DNA of 28,438 bases from Prevotellaceae bacterium. Lineage in GTDB: Bacteria; Bacteroidota; Bacteroidia; Bacteroidales; Bacteroidaceae. The position numbers were made by a program, and so were the translations under genes. Below the pieces are notes generated by a model. The model worked only from the letters and a program-made list of their open reading frames with translations. It was not told the origin of the DNA and ran no database searches. Where the stretch lies: positions 1 to 28,438 of the forward strand of contig JAGKTZ010000019.1 of NCBI GenBank assembly GCA_021153165.1, in the 5' to 3' direction. Shown here piece by piece: positions 16,574-23,692 of the stretch (position 1 is its first letter; the number at the start of each line of letters is the position of its first letter).

Positions 16574-17329
16574 TTATTGAGCAACAAAATCCAGTCCTAA
16601 TTCTTCAAGTTCCGCTTGATAATCAGCATCAAAACCTTGCTCAGCTTCTAGCAGAAGGTTTATCCTTTGCTGTATCTTTTCACGGAGTTCCTCTTCTCCC
16701 GTCTCTGCCAACTTCTTTTTGTTGGCTGAGATATACTTGCGAGCGGCTTGTAACTGTTGCGCCGTAGGTGCGTCTGTTACAGGCTTTACTGCTTGTTCAG
16801 CGCTCCAAGTGTCGTAGGTTTCCCAATTCTGGCGATATGCCTTATCGAGTTCGTCAAGTTGCTTTAGGTACTCATGACGATCACAAGGCGTATCGTTCTC
16901 CATCTGCTTCAAGGTCTCGAAGAGCTGCTTCATCTTGAAATAGATGTCACCGTTACGCTCGTAGAGGTCTTGGAGGTCCTGAGGCAAGGTGTCATGGTCA
17001 GGACGTTTGCCCCGGTAGTTCCCCTTGGGCAGTTCCGCATCCGTAGTGATGACAGGAGCGCCCAACTCTAAGGACTCTGTCGCAAGAGGTAACACCGTCT
17101 GCTCCATGGCGACGACCTCACGCTTAGTGAGACCCGATAAGCGAATCTTAAGATATTTCTTTAACTCTCTTTCTATCTTAGAGAAGTTACGTTTTAACAA
17201 GATCATGCGATGTAGATGCCTGTTCTTGTTTAAGCGAAGCAACAACTCCGCTCCCGTCTCTAATGAACGGGAGTCCGGAGGTGTGTCTAACCACGCTTGT
17301 AGTTCTTTGGTAAAGCGTTCATCAAGCAT
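16574..17329 (-). CDS. phage head-operon helical protein of unknown function
   Basis: 251 residues, almost all helical and charged. Near the N-terminus is a GAELLLRLNKNRHLHR segment, followed by LKIRLSGLTKREV. A TLPQDLQDLYERN segment lies near 114, and there is a long C-terminal coiled-coil region from about 190. It follows the tail-tube-like gene by 11 bases. I recall similar proteins in Bacteroides prophages without a defined function. Scaffolding, tail-tube chaperone or packaging roles are all possible. Confidence 0.5.
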   Translation of the reverse strand: MLDERFTKELQAWLDTPPDSRSLETGAELLLRLNKNRHLHRMILLKRNFSKIERELKKYLKIRLSGLTKREVVAMEQTVLPLATESLELGAPVITTDAELPKGNYRGKRPDHDTLPQDLQDLYERNGDIYFKMKQLFETLKQMENDTPCDRHEYLKQLDELDKAYRQNWETYDTWSAEQAVKPVTDAPTAQQLQAARKYISANKKKLAETGEEELREKIQQRINLLLEAEQGFDADYQAELEELGLDFVAQ

Positions 17330-17340
17330 AGTCTTCGGTT

Positions 17341-17934
17341 TTAGTCAGTAACGGGTTCTCCAGTTTCACCACTGATGGTGCCGTCTGCGGTGAGGATTTT
17401 GCCCGTGTAGTAAGGAGGAGGACAAACGTCCGTCACTTCGATTTCAAGCGTAGTGCCGAAGTCACCTGTGACGCCTTCACCACCGTCTTGTTTGGGCTTG
17501 GTATCTGTTTCAAACATTTCATTGCCGAATACACGGAACTTGCCGTCACGGCGTTGAAGCAGATAGACAAAATCGTCAGCATTCGCTTGGCGACAGAACC
17601 CCGTTGCTTCTGCATCCGTATCTGGATGCACTACTGAAGTCTTGTTCAAGAAGGTGCGTGCAGGTTTGTCGCCCTGACTTTCACTTTCAATCTTACCCTT
17701 ATTGTCGATAAGGTCGATGTAGTTCCAATGCTTGTCTGCCTCTAGAACAAAGTCACCGGTATAGGTGGCGAGTTCTGCCATACCCTCTTCTGCGGTATCG
17801 GGCAAGGTAGGCCATTTGACAATATCACGTTTGGGGATATAGTACAAGCGAGAGCGAATACCTGGGAGGACGGTCTTGCCCTTGCAGAAGTTCAAACTAT
17901 CGTAGAGGGCGCTGTTAGTACATACTTTTGCCAT
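17341..17934 (-). CDS. probable major tail / virion protein
   Basis: 197 residues, beta-rich and acidic, beginning MAKVCTNSALYDSLNFCKG. Central motifs are YTGDFVLEADKHWNYIDLID and DDFVYLLQRRDGKFRVFG. The sandwich-like strand pattern and the place just after the major capsid gene suggest a tail-tube or capsid decoration protein. The last 20 residues are low-complexity (Gly, Thr, Glu). No named family is claimed. Confidence 0.5.
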   Translation of the reverse strand: MAKVCTNSALYDSLNFCKGKTVLPGIRSRLYYIPKRDIVKWPTLPDTAEEGMAELATYTGDFVLEADKHWNYIDLIDNKGKIESESQGDKPARTFLNKTSVVHPDTDAEATGFCRQANADDFVYLLQRRDGKFRVFGNEMFETDTKPKQDGGEGVTGDFGTTLEIEVTDVCPPPYYTGKILTADGTISGETGEPVTD

Positions 17935-17971
17935 AGTTTCAAGTGTTTTGAGTTAAACATGTGATGTGGCG

Positions 17972-18931
17972 TTATGCCAACTTAGCGACCATGAGACGTT
18001 CCTTAGAAATCGTTTCGAACTGGCAACCGAAGAACATTGTTGCTACGAAAGAAAGCAGGAATTCTTGATGCTTTTCGATAGCAATCTTTTCCGCGTCGAG
18101 TCCGTCACCATAACCGTAAATCATATTGGATTGTGTGGTGAGGTGAATATAAGGAGAGTTCTTCTTAGACGAGAGCGGAACGAGTTCACAGAGGTTGTCG
18201 GAACCTTCAAGGTACGTCTTCTTAAACTCTGTGTTATAAACGACGCTACTAAAGGTCTGCATGTAGTCCTTGTTGTAGGCACGGAATACAGAGTAAGGCA
18301 CGAACATCTTGGTGGGAATACCCTGCAACACATCATCTGCGCCTTCGTAGATAGACATCAAGATGTCGGTGGCGTTATCCTTGGTGATTTCCTCATCCAA
18401 CTGGATAAAGTTACCTTCGCTTGCAGAGATGGCGCCGGCAGTGATTTCCTTTTCGGTGATGGTGTCAAAACCATCAAAGAGGTCTGCTGTTTTGGTACCC
18501 GTATCATTTCGCTTCGCATTCCAAATATGCAAGTTCAGGTTTTCACCCAACTTCATAGAAAGGTAACTGAGCACCTGGCGTGCCATATCCAAAGAGGTCA
18601 ACGCTTCGCCTTGAGTGGTAAGAGAACCATAAATCGACTTTGCGAGTTGGTTCATGTCGAATCGTTTGATGACACTACCGAGGTATGTTTCCAAGGTACG
18701 TGGTTTGATGGTCAAACCATCATCATCATAACGAGTAGGATCATAAGGACCAATCTCAAGACCTCCAGAGAGTTGTCCAAGGACTTCACGACCTGCCACA
18801 CCTGGGCGTGGAGTCATGTGTTTAAGCGTTGCTTCTGCCGCAATAACGGGCATAACCAAGAGGTCTTTTCTGTAGGTGACAGCCGACTTTTGAAGTTCAG
18901 CTTCGGTGATGTTGAAATAAGTTTTAGCCAT
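17972..18931 (-). CDS. major capsid protein
   Basis: 319 residues directly after the protease-scaffold gene (3-base gap), the standard place for an HK97-fold coat protein. The sequence has an extended N-terminal arm, a PYDPTRYDDDGLTIKPRTLETY loop region, a long helix (ALTSLDMARQVLSYLSMKLG), and a central domain ending in strands MIYGYGDGLDAEK and FLLSFVATMFFGCQF. The length and layout fit a coat subunit that is the likely substrate partner of the upstream scaffold. No separate decoration gene is obvious. Confidence 0.7.
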   Translation of the reverse strand: MAKTYFNITEAELQKSAVTYRKDLLVMPVIAAEATLKHMTPRPGVAGREVLGQLSGGLEIGPYDPTRYDDDGLTIKPRTLETYLGSVIKRFDMNQLAKSIYGSLTTQGEALTSLDMARQVLSYLSMKLGENLNLHIWNAKRNDTGTKTADLFDGFDTITEKEITAGAISASEGNFIQLDEEITKDNATDILMSIYEGADDVLQGIPTKMFVPYSVFRAYNKDYMQTFSSVVYNTEFKKTYLEGSDNLCELVPLSSKKNSPYIHLTTQSNMIYGYGDGLDAEKIAIEKHQEFLLSFVATMFFGCQFETISKERLMVAKLA

Positions 18932-18934
18932 AGT

Positions 18935-19957
18935 TTAGCAAAGGTGTTTGAGTCGTTCGTAGTCGTTTCTTGCACGGATAGCGTAATGCTCTTCGTTTTC
19001 AACGCCATCCTCAATGTGTGATGTCTCGTCTCCATCCGCTTTTCGAAGGTTTTCAACTTGAGTAGTCAAGTCATTCACTTGCTCACGTAGTGAAGTTATT
19101 TCGCTCGTGAGCGTTTGTTTCTCTTCAGCAAGCGCAGAAAGGTGGTTGTCAAGCGCGGTCATCTGCTCAACAGAAAGTACCACCGTGTTCTGCGTCTGCT
19201 CAATGCCGTCCAACTGAAGGGCGGCAAGGATGTAGGTAAATTCTTTGTTCATGATATGTAGAGTCTCTGTGTTGGTGGGTTGGTCAGCAGGAGGATTTGC
19301 TACAATGGTTTTATCCTTGAAGAAAGCACGGATAGCATCCATGATAGAGCGATGTTCCTTGTTCTCCTGAACAGAAGGAACTGGTAGTCCACAAGCAAGG
19401 ATTTGTCCTTTGATGCCGTCAGTAAGTGCTATCGACTGTTCATCTTTGATGATCTCGTCGATAAGACCATACTCCATGCAAGTATCAGCGTTTAGCCAAT
19501 CTGCATCTTTCATCCATCCAGCAATGTCCTCGACTTTCTTGCCACAACGTGCCGCATAGATATTGACCACTGTCTGGTCAATCGTTTCGAGGGCGTTTTT
19601 GGATGCTTCCAATTTCTGTATGGTCTGCGCAATTTCTTCGGCATTCATCGTTCCCCATTCGTCAATCCAGTTGGAACAGCGGTGTACGAGGAGCAAAGCA
19701 AACTCGCCCATGACAATGCGTTTAGCACCCATGGCAATGATAGTAGCAGCACTTGCTACGAAACCATGAAGGTAAGCAGTGACGTTGCCGTGTTCCAGGA
19801 ACATTTGGCGGATTTGGAGCGCATCAACGACGGAACCGCCCAAGGAGGAGATATACACCGTGCAGGGTGCGTCTCCCACCTTGGCGAGTTCGTCTTGAAT
19901 GAAGGAGGCTGAGAAGGGATAGCCTATTGAACCATTGATGTAGATGTCGTATTTCAT
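18935..19957 (-). CDS. ClpP-like prohead protease fused to scaffold-like C-terminus
   Basis: 340 residues. Residues 1-190 are a ClpP/S14-type fold: SSLGGSV at 37-43 (oxyanion loop), GFVASAATIIAMGAKRI with catalytic S69, H92 in LLVHRCSN, and the ADTCMEYGLIDEII segment near 155. Residues from about 240 form a scaffold-like tail with a coiled coil (MTALDNHLSALAEEKQTLTS onwards). An internal MNKEFTYILAALQLDG could be a second start giving scaffold alone. The enzyme would cleave scaffold and perhaps coat during prohead maturation. It is first gene under the promoter at 19977-20016. Confidence 0.8.
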   Translation of the reverse strand: MKYDIYINGSIGYPFSASFIQDELAKVGDAPCTVYISSLGGSVVDALQIRQMFLEHGNVTAYLHGFVASAATIIAMGAKRIVMGEFALLLVHRCSNWIDEWGTMNAEEIAQTIQKLEASKNALETIDQTVVNIYAARCGKKVEDIAGWMKDADWLNADTCMEYGLIDEIIKDEQSIALTDGIKGQILACGLPVPSVQENKEHRSIMDAIRAFFKDKTIVANPPADQPTNTETLHIMNKEFTYILAALQLDGIEQTQNTVVLSVEQMTALDNHLSALAEEKQTLTSEITSLREQVNDLTTQVENLRKADGDETSHIEDGVENEEHYAIRARNDYERLKHLC

Positions 19958-19976
19958 TTCGGTGTTGGATTTGATG

Positions 19977-20016
19977 CAAATTTATCCAACATATATAGAA
20001 ACAGAAAAGACAAAAA
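19977..20016 (-). promoter_or_regulatory. phage promoter, protease-capsid operon
   Basis: On the minus strand, TAAATTTG (19984-19977) is a perfect -7 box 19 bp before the start codon. TTTTTGTCTTTTCT (20016-20003) lies exactly 18 bp upstream. Box and spacing are identical to those of the tail-fibre promoter. The box overlaps the T-run of the preceding terminator. Confidence 0.7.
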
Positions 20017-20039
20017 AAATCCGAGCGTTTGCCCGGATT
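20012..20039 (-). terminator. rho-independent terminator of the YhcG-like gene
   Basis: On the minus strand AATCCG (20039-20034) pairs with CGGATT (20023-20018), with an inner GC pair pair, and is followed by a run of eight T. It ends transcription of 20061-21131 just before the next promoter. Confidence 0.8.
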
Positions 20040-20060
20040 GAAATGAGATTCTAACAATTT

Positions 20061-21131
20061 TTAATCGTTGTTCGTTTCATCTTCGCATTGAAGACGGAAA
20101 ATTTCTTTCTGTATTTCGATTTCTTCCTTAAGTTGGTCGATAGAAGGAAGATATGTTAAATATCGTGCTTGGAATAATCTGTCATTATCATGTAAAACTG
20201 AATATCTGGCCATATCTTCACTTGTCTCAGAACAAAGAATTAAACCTATTGTTGGATTGTCTCCTTCTGTACGTTTTAAATTGTCATACATTCTTACATA
20301 CATATCCATTTGTCCAACATCCTGATGTGTAATCCTTGATGTTTTAAGGTCAACGAGTAGAAAACATTTCAAAATATAGTTGTAGAAAACCAAATCAATG
20401 AAATAGTCACCCATGTCTGTTTTAATATGCTGTTGTCGTGCAACAAAAGCATACCCCTTTCCTAGCTCCATTACAAATTTTTGGATATGTGTAATGATAG
20501 ATGATTCTAATTTCGTTTCGGAAAAATCTGAGTTAGGCACTAAACCTAAAAATTCAGCAACAACTGGATTTTTAATATATTCCAGCTTGTCTTGTTGATA
20601 AGGAGCCGTTATAGTCTGCATTTCTTCCTTAACAACTTTCTGATTTTGTGATTGCAACAGTCGATAATAATATTGTGAAGCAATATTTCTGTCCAATGTT
20701 CTTACGCTCCACATTTCATTATGCGCCTCTTTTACATACCAGTTACGAGCATTTTCATCAGTGACTCTGAGCAACGTACGATAGTGAGTCCATGAGAGTA
20801 AGATAGATTTTCCACTCAGTGAGTGGAAAATCTGTGGAAAGTACTTGTAGAACTGAACAAATTGATACAAACTACTTTTGGTATATCCCTTTCCAAATTT
20901 CTTAGTTAAGAATTCTGAAAGGCTTTTAATAATCTCTTTACCATATTCAGCTCTATTTTCTCCGAGTAATTCTTCGTCTACGATTCTCTTGCCTAATAAC
21001 CAATTTCGACGAATCATCGCAACATCCACTGCATTGTAGGCAAATTTACGAGTCTCATTGATGATATTTTGCGCATCTAGGTAAATATCACCAGTATAAA
21101 TGGGTTCAAATATTTCTATATTGTCTTTCAT
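20061..21131 (-). CDS. YhcG / DUF1016 family PD-(D/E)xK nuclease
   Basis: 356 residues. The N-terminal half (about 15-170) is the helical DUF1016 region with SWTHYRTLLRV near 113. The C-terminal half is a PD-(D/E)xK nuclease: E209/E210 helix, D246 in GDYFIDLVF, D261-L-K263 in LLVDLK, then HQDVGQMDMYV. The family cuts or processes DNA and is linked to mobile elements and defence. Here the gene has its own promoter and terminator, and is lower in GC than its neighbours, so it looks like a moron inserted between lysis and head operons. Host exclusion of other phages is a plausible but unproven role. Confidence 0.82.
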   Translation of the reverse strand: MKDNIEIFEPIYTGDIYLDAQNIINETRKFAYNAVDVAMIRRNWLLGKRIVDEELLGENRAEYGKEIIKSLSEFLTKKFGKGYTKSSLYQFVQFYKYFPQIFHSLSGKSILLSWTHYRTLLRVTDENARNWYVKEAHNEMWSVRTLDRNIASQYYYRLLQSQNQKVVKEEMQTITAPYQQDKLEYIKNPVVAEFLGLVPNSDFSETKLESSIITHIQKFVMELGKGYAFVARQQHIKTDMGDYFIDLVFYNYILKCFLLVDLKTSRITHQDVGQMDMYVRMYDNLKRTEGDNPTIGLILCSETSEDMARYSVLHDNDRLFQARYLTYLPSIDQLKEEIEIQKEIFRLQCEDETNND

Positions 21132-21135
21132 GATG

Positions 21136-21143
21136 CAAAATTA
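21136..21143 (-). promoter_or_regulatory. -7 box of the YhcG-like gene
   Basis: On the minus strand TAATTTTG (21143-21136) matches TAnnTTTG and lies only 4 bases before the start codon. Transcription would begin at or next to the ATG, giving a leaderless message. No clear -33 TTTG was found, so the call rests on one box. Confidence 0.4.
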
Positions 21144-21155
21144 AGGATTATTTCT

Positions 21156-21395
21156 TTATAAATATACTTTCAATCCATCTATCTCAAACAAAGTAATATC
21201 CCGAAACTCTCTAATGACTCCTGAAAGCGGAACCATAATCCTATGCGTTCCCTTACGTTTGAAGCCGCCTATGCAGGTGGCTTCTTTATATTCTATAATG
21301 TCTCCAGTAGAGAGTTTCCAAACTTTGAGATTGTGCGGTTGCTTATCCTCCAGTAGCAAAATAGCGTCGTTTCTGTGTATAGACTTCGGTTTCAT
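21156..21395 (-). CDS. small phage tail-operon protein
   Basis: 79 residues, basic and beta-rich, ending VIREFRDITLFEIDGLKVYL. I associate this ending with small proteins next to tail genes in Bacteroidales phages. Its start shares one base with the stop codon of the gene upstream at 21395-22420. It is the last gene of the lysis-tail transcript. Function unknown. Confidence 0.5.
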   Translation of the reverse strand: MKPKSIHRNDAILLLEDKQPHNLKVWKLSTGDIIEYKEATCIGGFKRKGTHRIMVPLSGVIREFRDITLFEIDGLKVYL

Positions 21396-22420
21396 TAGTA
21401 GAAGGTATTATCAAAGGAATTATCAAACGTGCGGAAGAAGTCCGTCGGTTCATGAAGTGTACTTCGGTTTGCCTCACGCCAGGAAATTGTTGCCTGTTGT
21501 GGCGCGTATAGGTCGTTAGAAATCTTAAAATCACAATCCGTGATGCAGACCTCACGCTCAGAAGGCAAGACCTTAACAAACGTAGCACTGCACAAATCAG
21601 CGAAGAGCGTAACCATGTGTGAAGGAATAATCCCCGTGTGCGATGTATGTTCAGGAACAGCAAGCACACGATAATTGCGTGTCTTGCCTCCAAACATAGC
21701 AGTCGAGCGTGTAGGTTTCAGTTCCGTCAGCGTAGCGCCAAAGCAGTGAAACGTCTCTAAGTAGCCGAAGGCATTACGGAACATGAAACTCACGGGAGTA
21801 GCATCCTTGCACGACTGCAAGATAAACTCTGCCGTTCTGTCATCCGCTTTCACCAGGTAGGAATGCAGTATGTATTCCGCACCCGGTGAAGCAAATTGGG
21901 ATGGCGAAACGTTAATTCTCGAAGAGAGATTGTCCCCAGAGGTACTTAAATCCTTAGCCGTTTCTTTAACGTCCCCGTTTTCTGGATTTACCCAAATCAA
22001 CGTGGCGACAGCCTTGTTGATATTATCGGCAAAGAGCAATTCTTCTGCCCCCATGTAAGTGGGTTTTGGTCCCTTGACCAAAGAGAAGAAATGCTTGTTG
22101 CAGAACTCGGTGCACGTAGTGTTTAAGTCCTGGCGACAAGCACGGACGTAAAACTCTGCGGCACCGGACTCCGTTGTTCCTTCCTCCTCCAAATAGATTT
22201 CACAGAAAACACAAGGATGGTCTGCCGTGATGTCACGGAGCAACTGGGCAAAATCCTCGATAATGATTTGCCCATCAGCATTAGGTGTCAGTGTGAGTAT
22301 CATATCTACACCCACATTTGTGAAGAACTCCACGGTGCAAGTATTCGTTGCATTGATAACAATGCAGTCCAATTCGTGTGGAAACACGTAATAAGGAATG
22401 TCTTTAGCAAAATCAGCCAT
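21395..22420 (-). CDS. phage tail-type structural protein
   Basis: 341 residues, beta-rich throughout, with many short strands. Near residue 210 it has SFMFRNAFGYLETFHCFG, a motif I recall from Bacteroidales phage tail or baseplate proteins. The C-terminus is rich in Asp, Phe and Asn. It overlaps the spanin candidate by 8 bases and the small gene downstream by one. A baseplate or distal tail role is likely from composition and place. No enzymatic motif is visible. Confidence 0.5.
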   Translation of the reverse strand: MADFAKDIPYYVFPHELDCIVINATNTCTVEFFTNVGVDMILTLTPNADGQIIIEDFAQLLRDITADHPCVFCEIYLEEEGTTESGAAEFYVRACRQDLNTTCTEFCNKHFFSLVKGPKPTYMGAEELLFADNINKAVATLIWVNPENGDVKETAKDLSTSGDNLSSRINVSPSQFASPGAEYILHSYLVKADDRTAEFILQSCKDATPVSFMFRNAFGYLETFHCFGATLTELKPTRSTAMFGGKTRNYRVLAVPEHTSHTGIIPSHMVTLFADLCSATFVKVLPSEREVCITDCDFKISNDLYAPQQATISWREANRSTLHEPTDFFRTFDNSFDNTFY

Positions 22421-22799
22421 AGAATTTTCTGTAAAGCATTATAGAAACGATAGCAGTGGCAATGATAACGACCACGTAGGGCGTAGCATTGCCTTTGCTA
22501 TTCCGCTCTACCGTCTGCACCTCACGGATGCGTATCGTATCGGTGAGGTGTTGATATACGGTATCGTGAACCAACTGCGTGCGATATTTCGTGTGGTAGT
22601 GATGCCTTTCGATACGAATGGTATCACCCACGAAAGACTCCCGAATAAAGATACTATCGTGCAAACGAAATGTATCCATGCGGAGCGAGACCAAACGAAG
22701 TGTGTCCGTCCGCACCGAAAGCGAAGAAAGGTCATACTCTCGCACCTTACAGGCAGAAAGCATGACCAGGCCTATCAAAATGAGAAGAAGGTGCTTCAT
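22413..22799 (-). CDS. putative unimolecular spanin
   Basis: 128 residues. The N-terminus is a lipoprotein signal: a hydrophobic stretch ending LSAC, with C17 as the lipidated residue. The middle (about 20-105) is charged and rich in Arg, Asp and Thr. Residues about 106-123 are a transmembrane helix (YVVVIIATAIVSIML) followed by a short basic tail. Outer-membrane lipid anchor plus C-terminal inner-membrane anchor is the u-spanin architecture known from phage T1, whose protein is of similar size. It would fuse the two membranes in the last lysis step. It lies directly downstream of holin and endolysin genes, overlapping the latter by 4 bases. Confidence 0.6.
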   Translation of the reverse strand: MKHLLLILIGLVMLSACKVREYDLSSLSVRTDTLRLVSLRMDTFRLHDSIFIRESFVGDTIRIERHHYHTKYRTQLVHDTVYQHLTDTIRIREVQTVERNSKGNATPYVVVIIATAIVSIMLYRKFYG

Positions 22800-23206
22800 A
22801 AATCTTTATATTCTTCAGTGGCATCAAACGAAGGACACGCTTTTGCAGCAAAATCACGATGCCCATGGATCGCTGCTTTAGGAAATCTGTCTCTAAGATG
22901 ACGGAGCAGTCGTTCAAGGGCGAGTTTTTGCGCAGATGTCCGAGTATCTTTAGGTGTTTTCCCATCTTTCGCCACGCCACCGATGTAGCAGACGCCGATA
23001 GAATTAACGTTGTGTCCGGTACAATGTGCTCCAATCTGAGTTTCAGGTCTGCCGTTATGGACTTCACCGTTGCGGTAGATAACGTAGTGATACCCGATAG
23101 TGACGAACTTCCGTTGCTTATGCCAACGAGTGATGTCAGCGACGGTGAAGTCTTTCCCTTCAGGCGTAGCGGAGCAGTGAACAATGATTTTAGTAATCTG
23201 TCTCAT
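22796..23206 (-). CDS. N-acetylmuramoyl-L-alanine amidase endolysin
   Basis: 136 residues, the size of T7-lysozyme-type Amidase_2 enzymes. Zinc ligands can be placed at H10 (IIVHCSAT), H116 (HGHRDFAAKACPSF) and C124. K122 lies two residues before the cysteine, as the catalytic lysine does in T7 lysozyme. It cleaves the amide bond between N-acetylmuramic acid and L-alanine. There is no signal peptide, so release depends on the holin. It overlaps both neighbours by 4 bases in a holin-endolysin-spanin cassette. Confidence 0.9.
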   Translation of the reverse strand: MRQITKIIVHCSATPEGKDFTVADITRWHKQRKFVTIGYHYVIYRNGEVHNGRPETQIGAHCTGHNVNSIGVCYIGGVAKDGKTPKDTRTSAQKLALERLLRHLRDRFPKAAIHGHRDFAAKACPSFDATEEYKDL

Positions 23207-23466
23207 GCCTTCTTCACCTCCTTCCCGTCTTCTTTGTCCTGGATACCCAATCGTTCACGAATGGAGTTAAACTTGTCGTTTACATAGACGTTCACGCCAA
23301 AGACCGACCCTGCATAAATCATCGTTTGCGCCGCAAACCAAAGCACTGAGTCAGAAATCTCCCCAGTAGGTGGCACGATGAAACCAGCAATGGTCAGTGC
23401 CACTCCACAGACGAGCATAGCGATGGCAGAATAATACTGTAGATTAACGCGTTGTTCTCTTGTCAT
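23203..23466 (-). CDS. holin-like membrane protein
   Basis: 87 residues from the ATG at 23466 (MTREQRVN). An upstream extension to 23577 is rejected because the promoter at 23487-23522 lies inside it. Two transmembrane helices are clear, about 12-31 (SAIAMLVCGVALTIAGFIV) and about 41-62 (LWFAAQTMIYAGSVFGVNVYV), followed by a charged C-terminal tail. This is a class II holin layout. It would permeabilise the inner membrane to release the amidase. It is first in the lysis-tail operon. Confidence 0.75.
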   Translation of the reverse strand: MTREQRVNLQYYSAIAMLVCGVALTIAGFIVPPTGEISDSVLWFAAQTMIYAGSVFGVNVYVNDKFNSIRERLGIQDKEDGKEVKKA

Positions 23467-23486
23467 AGTTAGATGTGTTAGTACGA

Positions 23487-23522
23487 CAAAAGTATTGCTA
23501 TTATATATAGCATGAAAAGACA
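23487..23522 (-). promoter_or_regulatory. phage promoter, lysis operon
   Basis: On the minus strand TACTTTTG (23494-23487) is a perfect -7 box 20 bp before the holin start. TGTCTTTTCA (23522-23513) lies 18 bp upstream, one base different from the matching part of the box at the other two phage promoters. The identical spacing supports this as a third member of the set and fixes the holin start. Confidence 0.65.
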
Positions 23523-23549
23523 CCGCCAAAGGCACCACCTTCAATGGGT

Positions 23550-23594
23550 CCCACACGATTTTGCGCCGTAGAAACAAAATCGTGTGGGGTTTTT
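23550..23594 (+). terminator. strong plus-strand terminator-like hairpin
   Basis: A perfect 14-bp stem (23550-23563 with 23575-23588) around an 11-base loop, followed by five T on the plus strand. No plus-strand gene precedes it, so it may stop antisense transcription across the lysis operon. On the minus strand it would form a leader hairpin without a T-tract. Confidence 0.65.
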
Positions 23595-23600
23595 ATTCAT

Positions 23601-23645
23601 TATCGGCGGCACGACCAAGCAAACGGTGCGGGAGTGCCGCCGATA
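23601..23645. repeat. 12-bp stem-loop
   Basis: TATCGGCGGCAC 23601-23612 pairs perfectly with 23634-23645. It has no T-tract on either side. It is the middle of three strong hairpins in 135 bases. Confidence 0.55.
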
Positions 23646-23651
23646 GGGCAA

Positions 23652-23684
23652 AGAAAATCCCACTGCCTTGGTTGGCGGTGGGAT
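23652..23684 (-). terminator. terminator of the MutS-domain / ArdC-like operon
   Basis: On the minus strand ATCCCACCGCC (23684-23674) pairs with GGCAGTGGGAT (23667-23657) with one wobble and a six-base loop, followed by TTTTCTTTG. It starts 8 bases after the stop codon at 23693. Confidence 0.7.
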
Positions 23685-23692
23685 GTTTGCGC

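Noticed and set aside
17966..19021. Long plus-strand frame of 351 residues
   Set aside because: It lies fully antisense to the capsid and protease genes, which have clear motifs, promoter and coupling; the translation has no recognisable domain.
22398..22901. Plus-strand frame of 167 residues
   Set aside because: Antisense to the spanin and amidase genes and interrupted in meaning; no start signal or domain.
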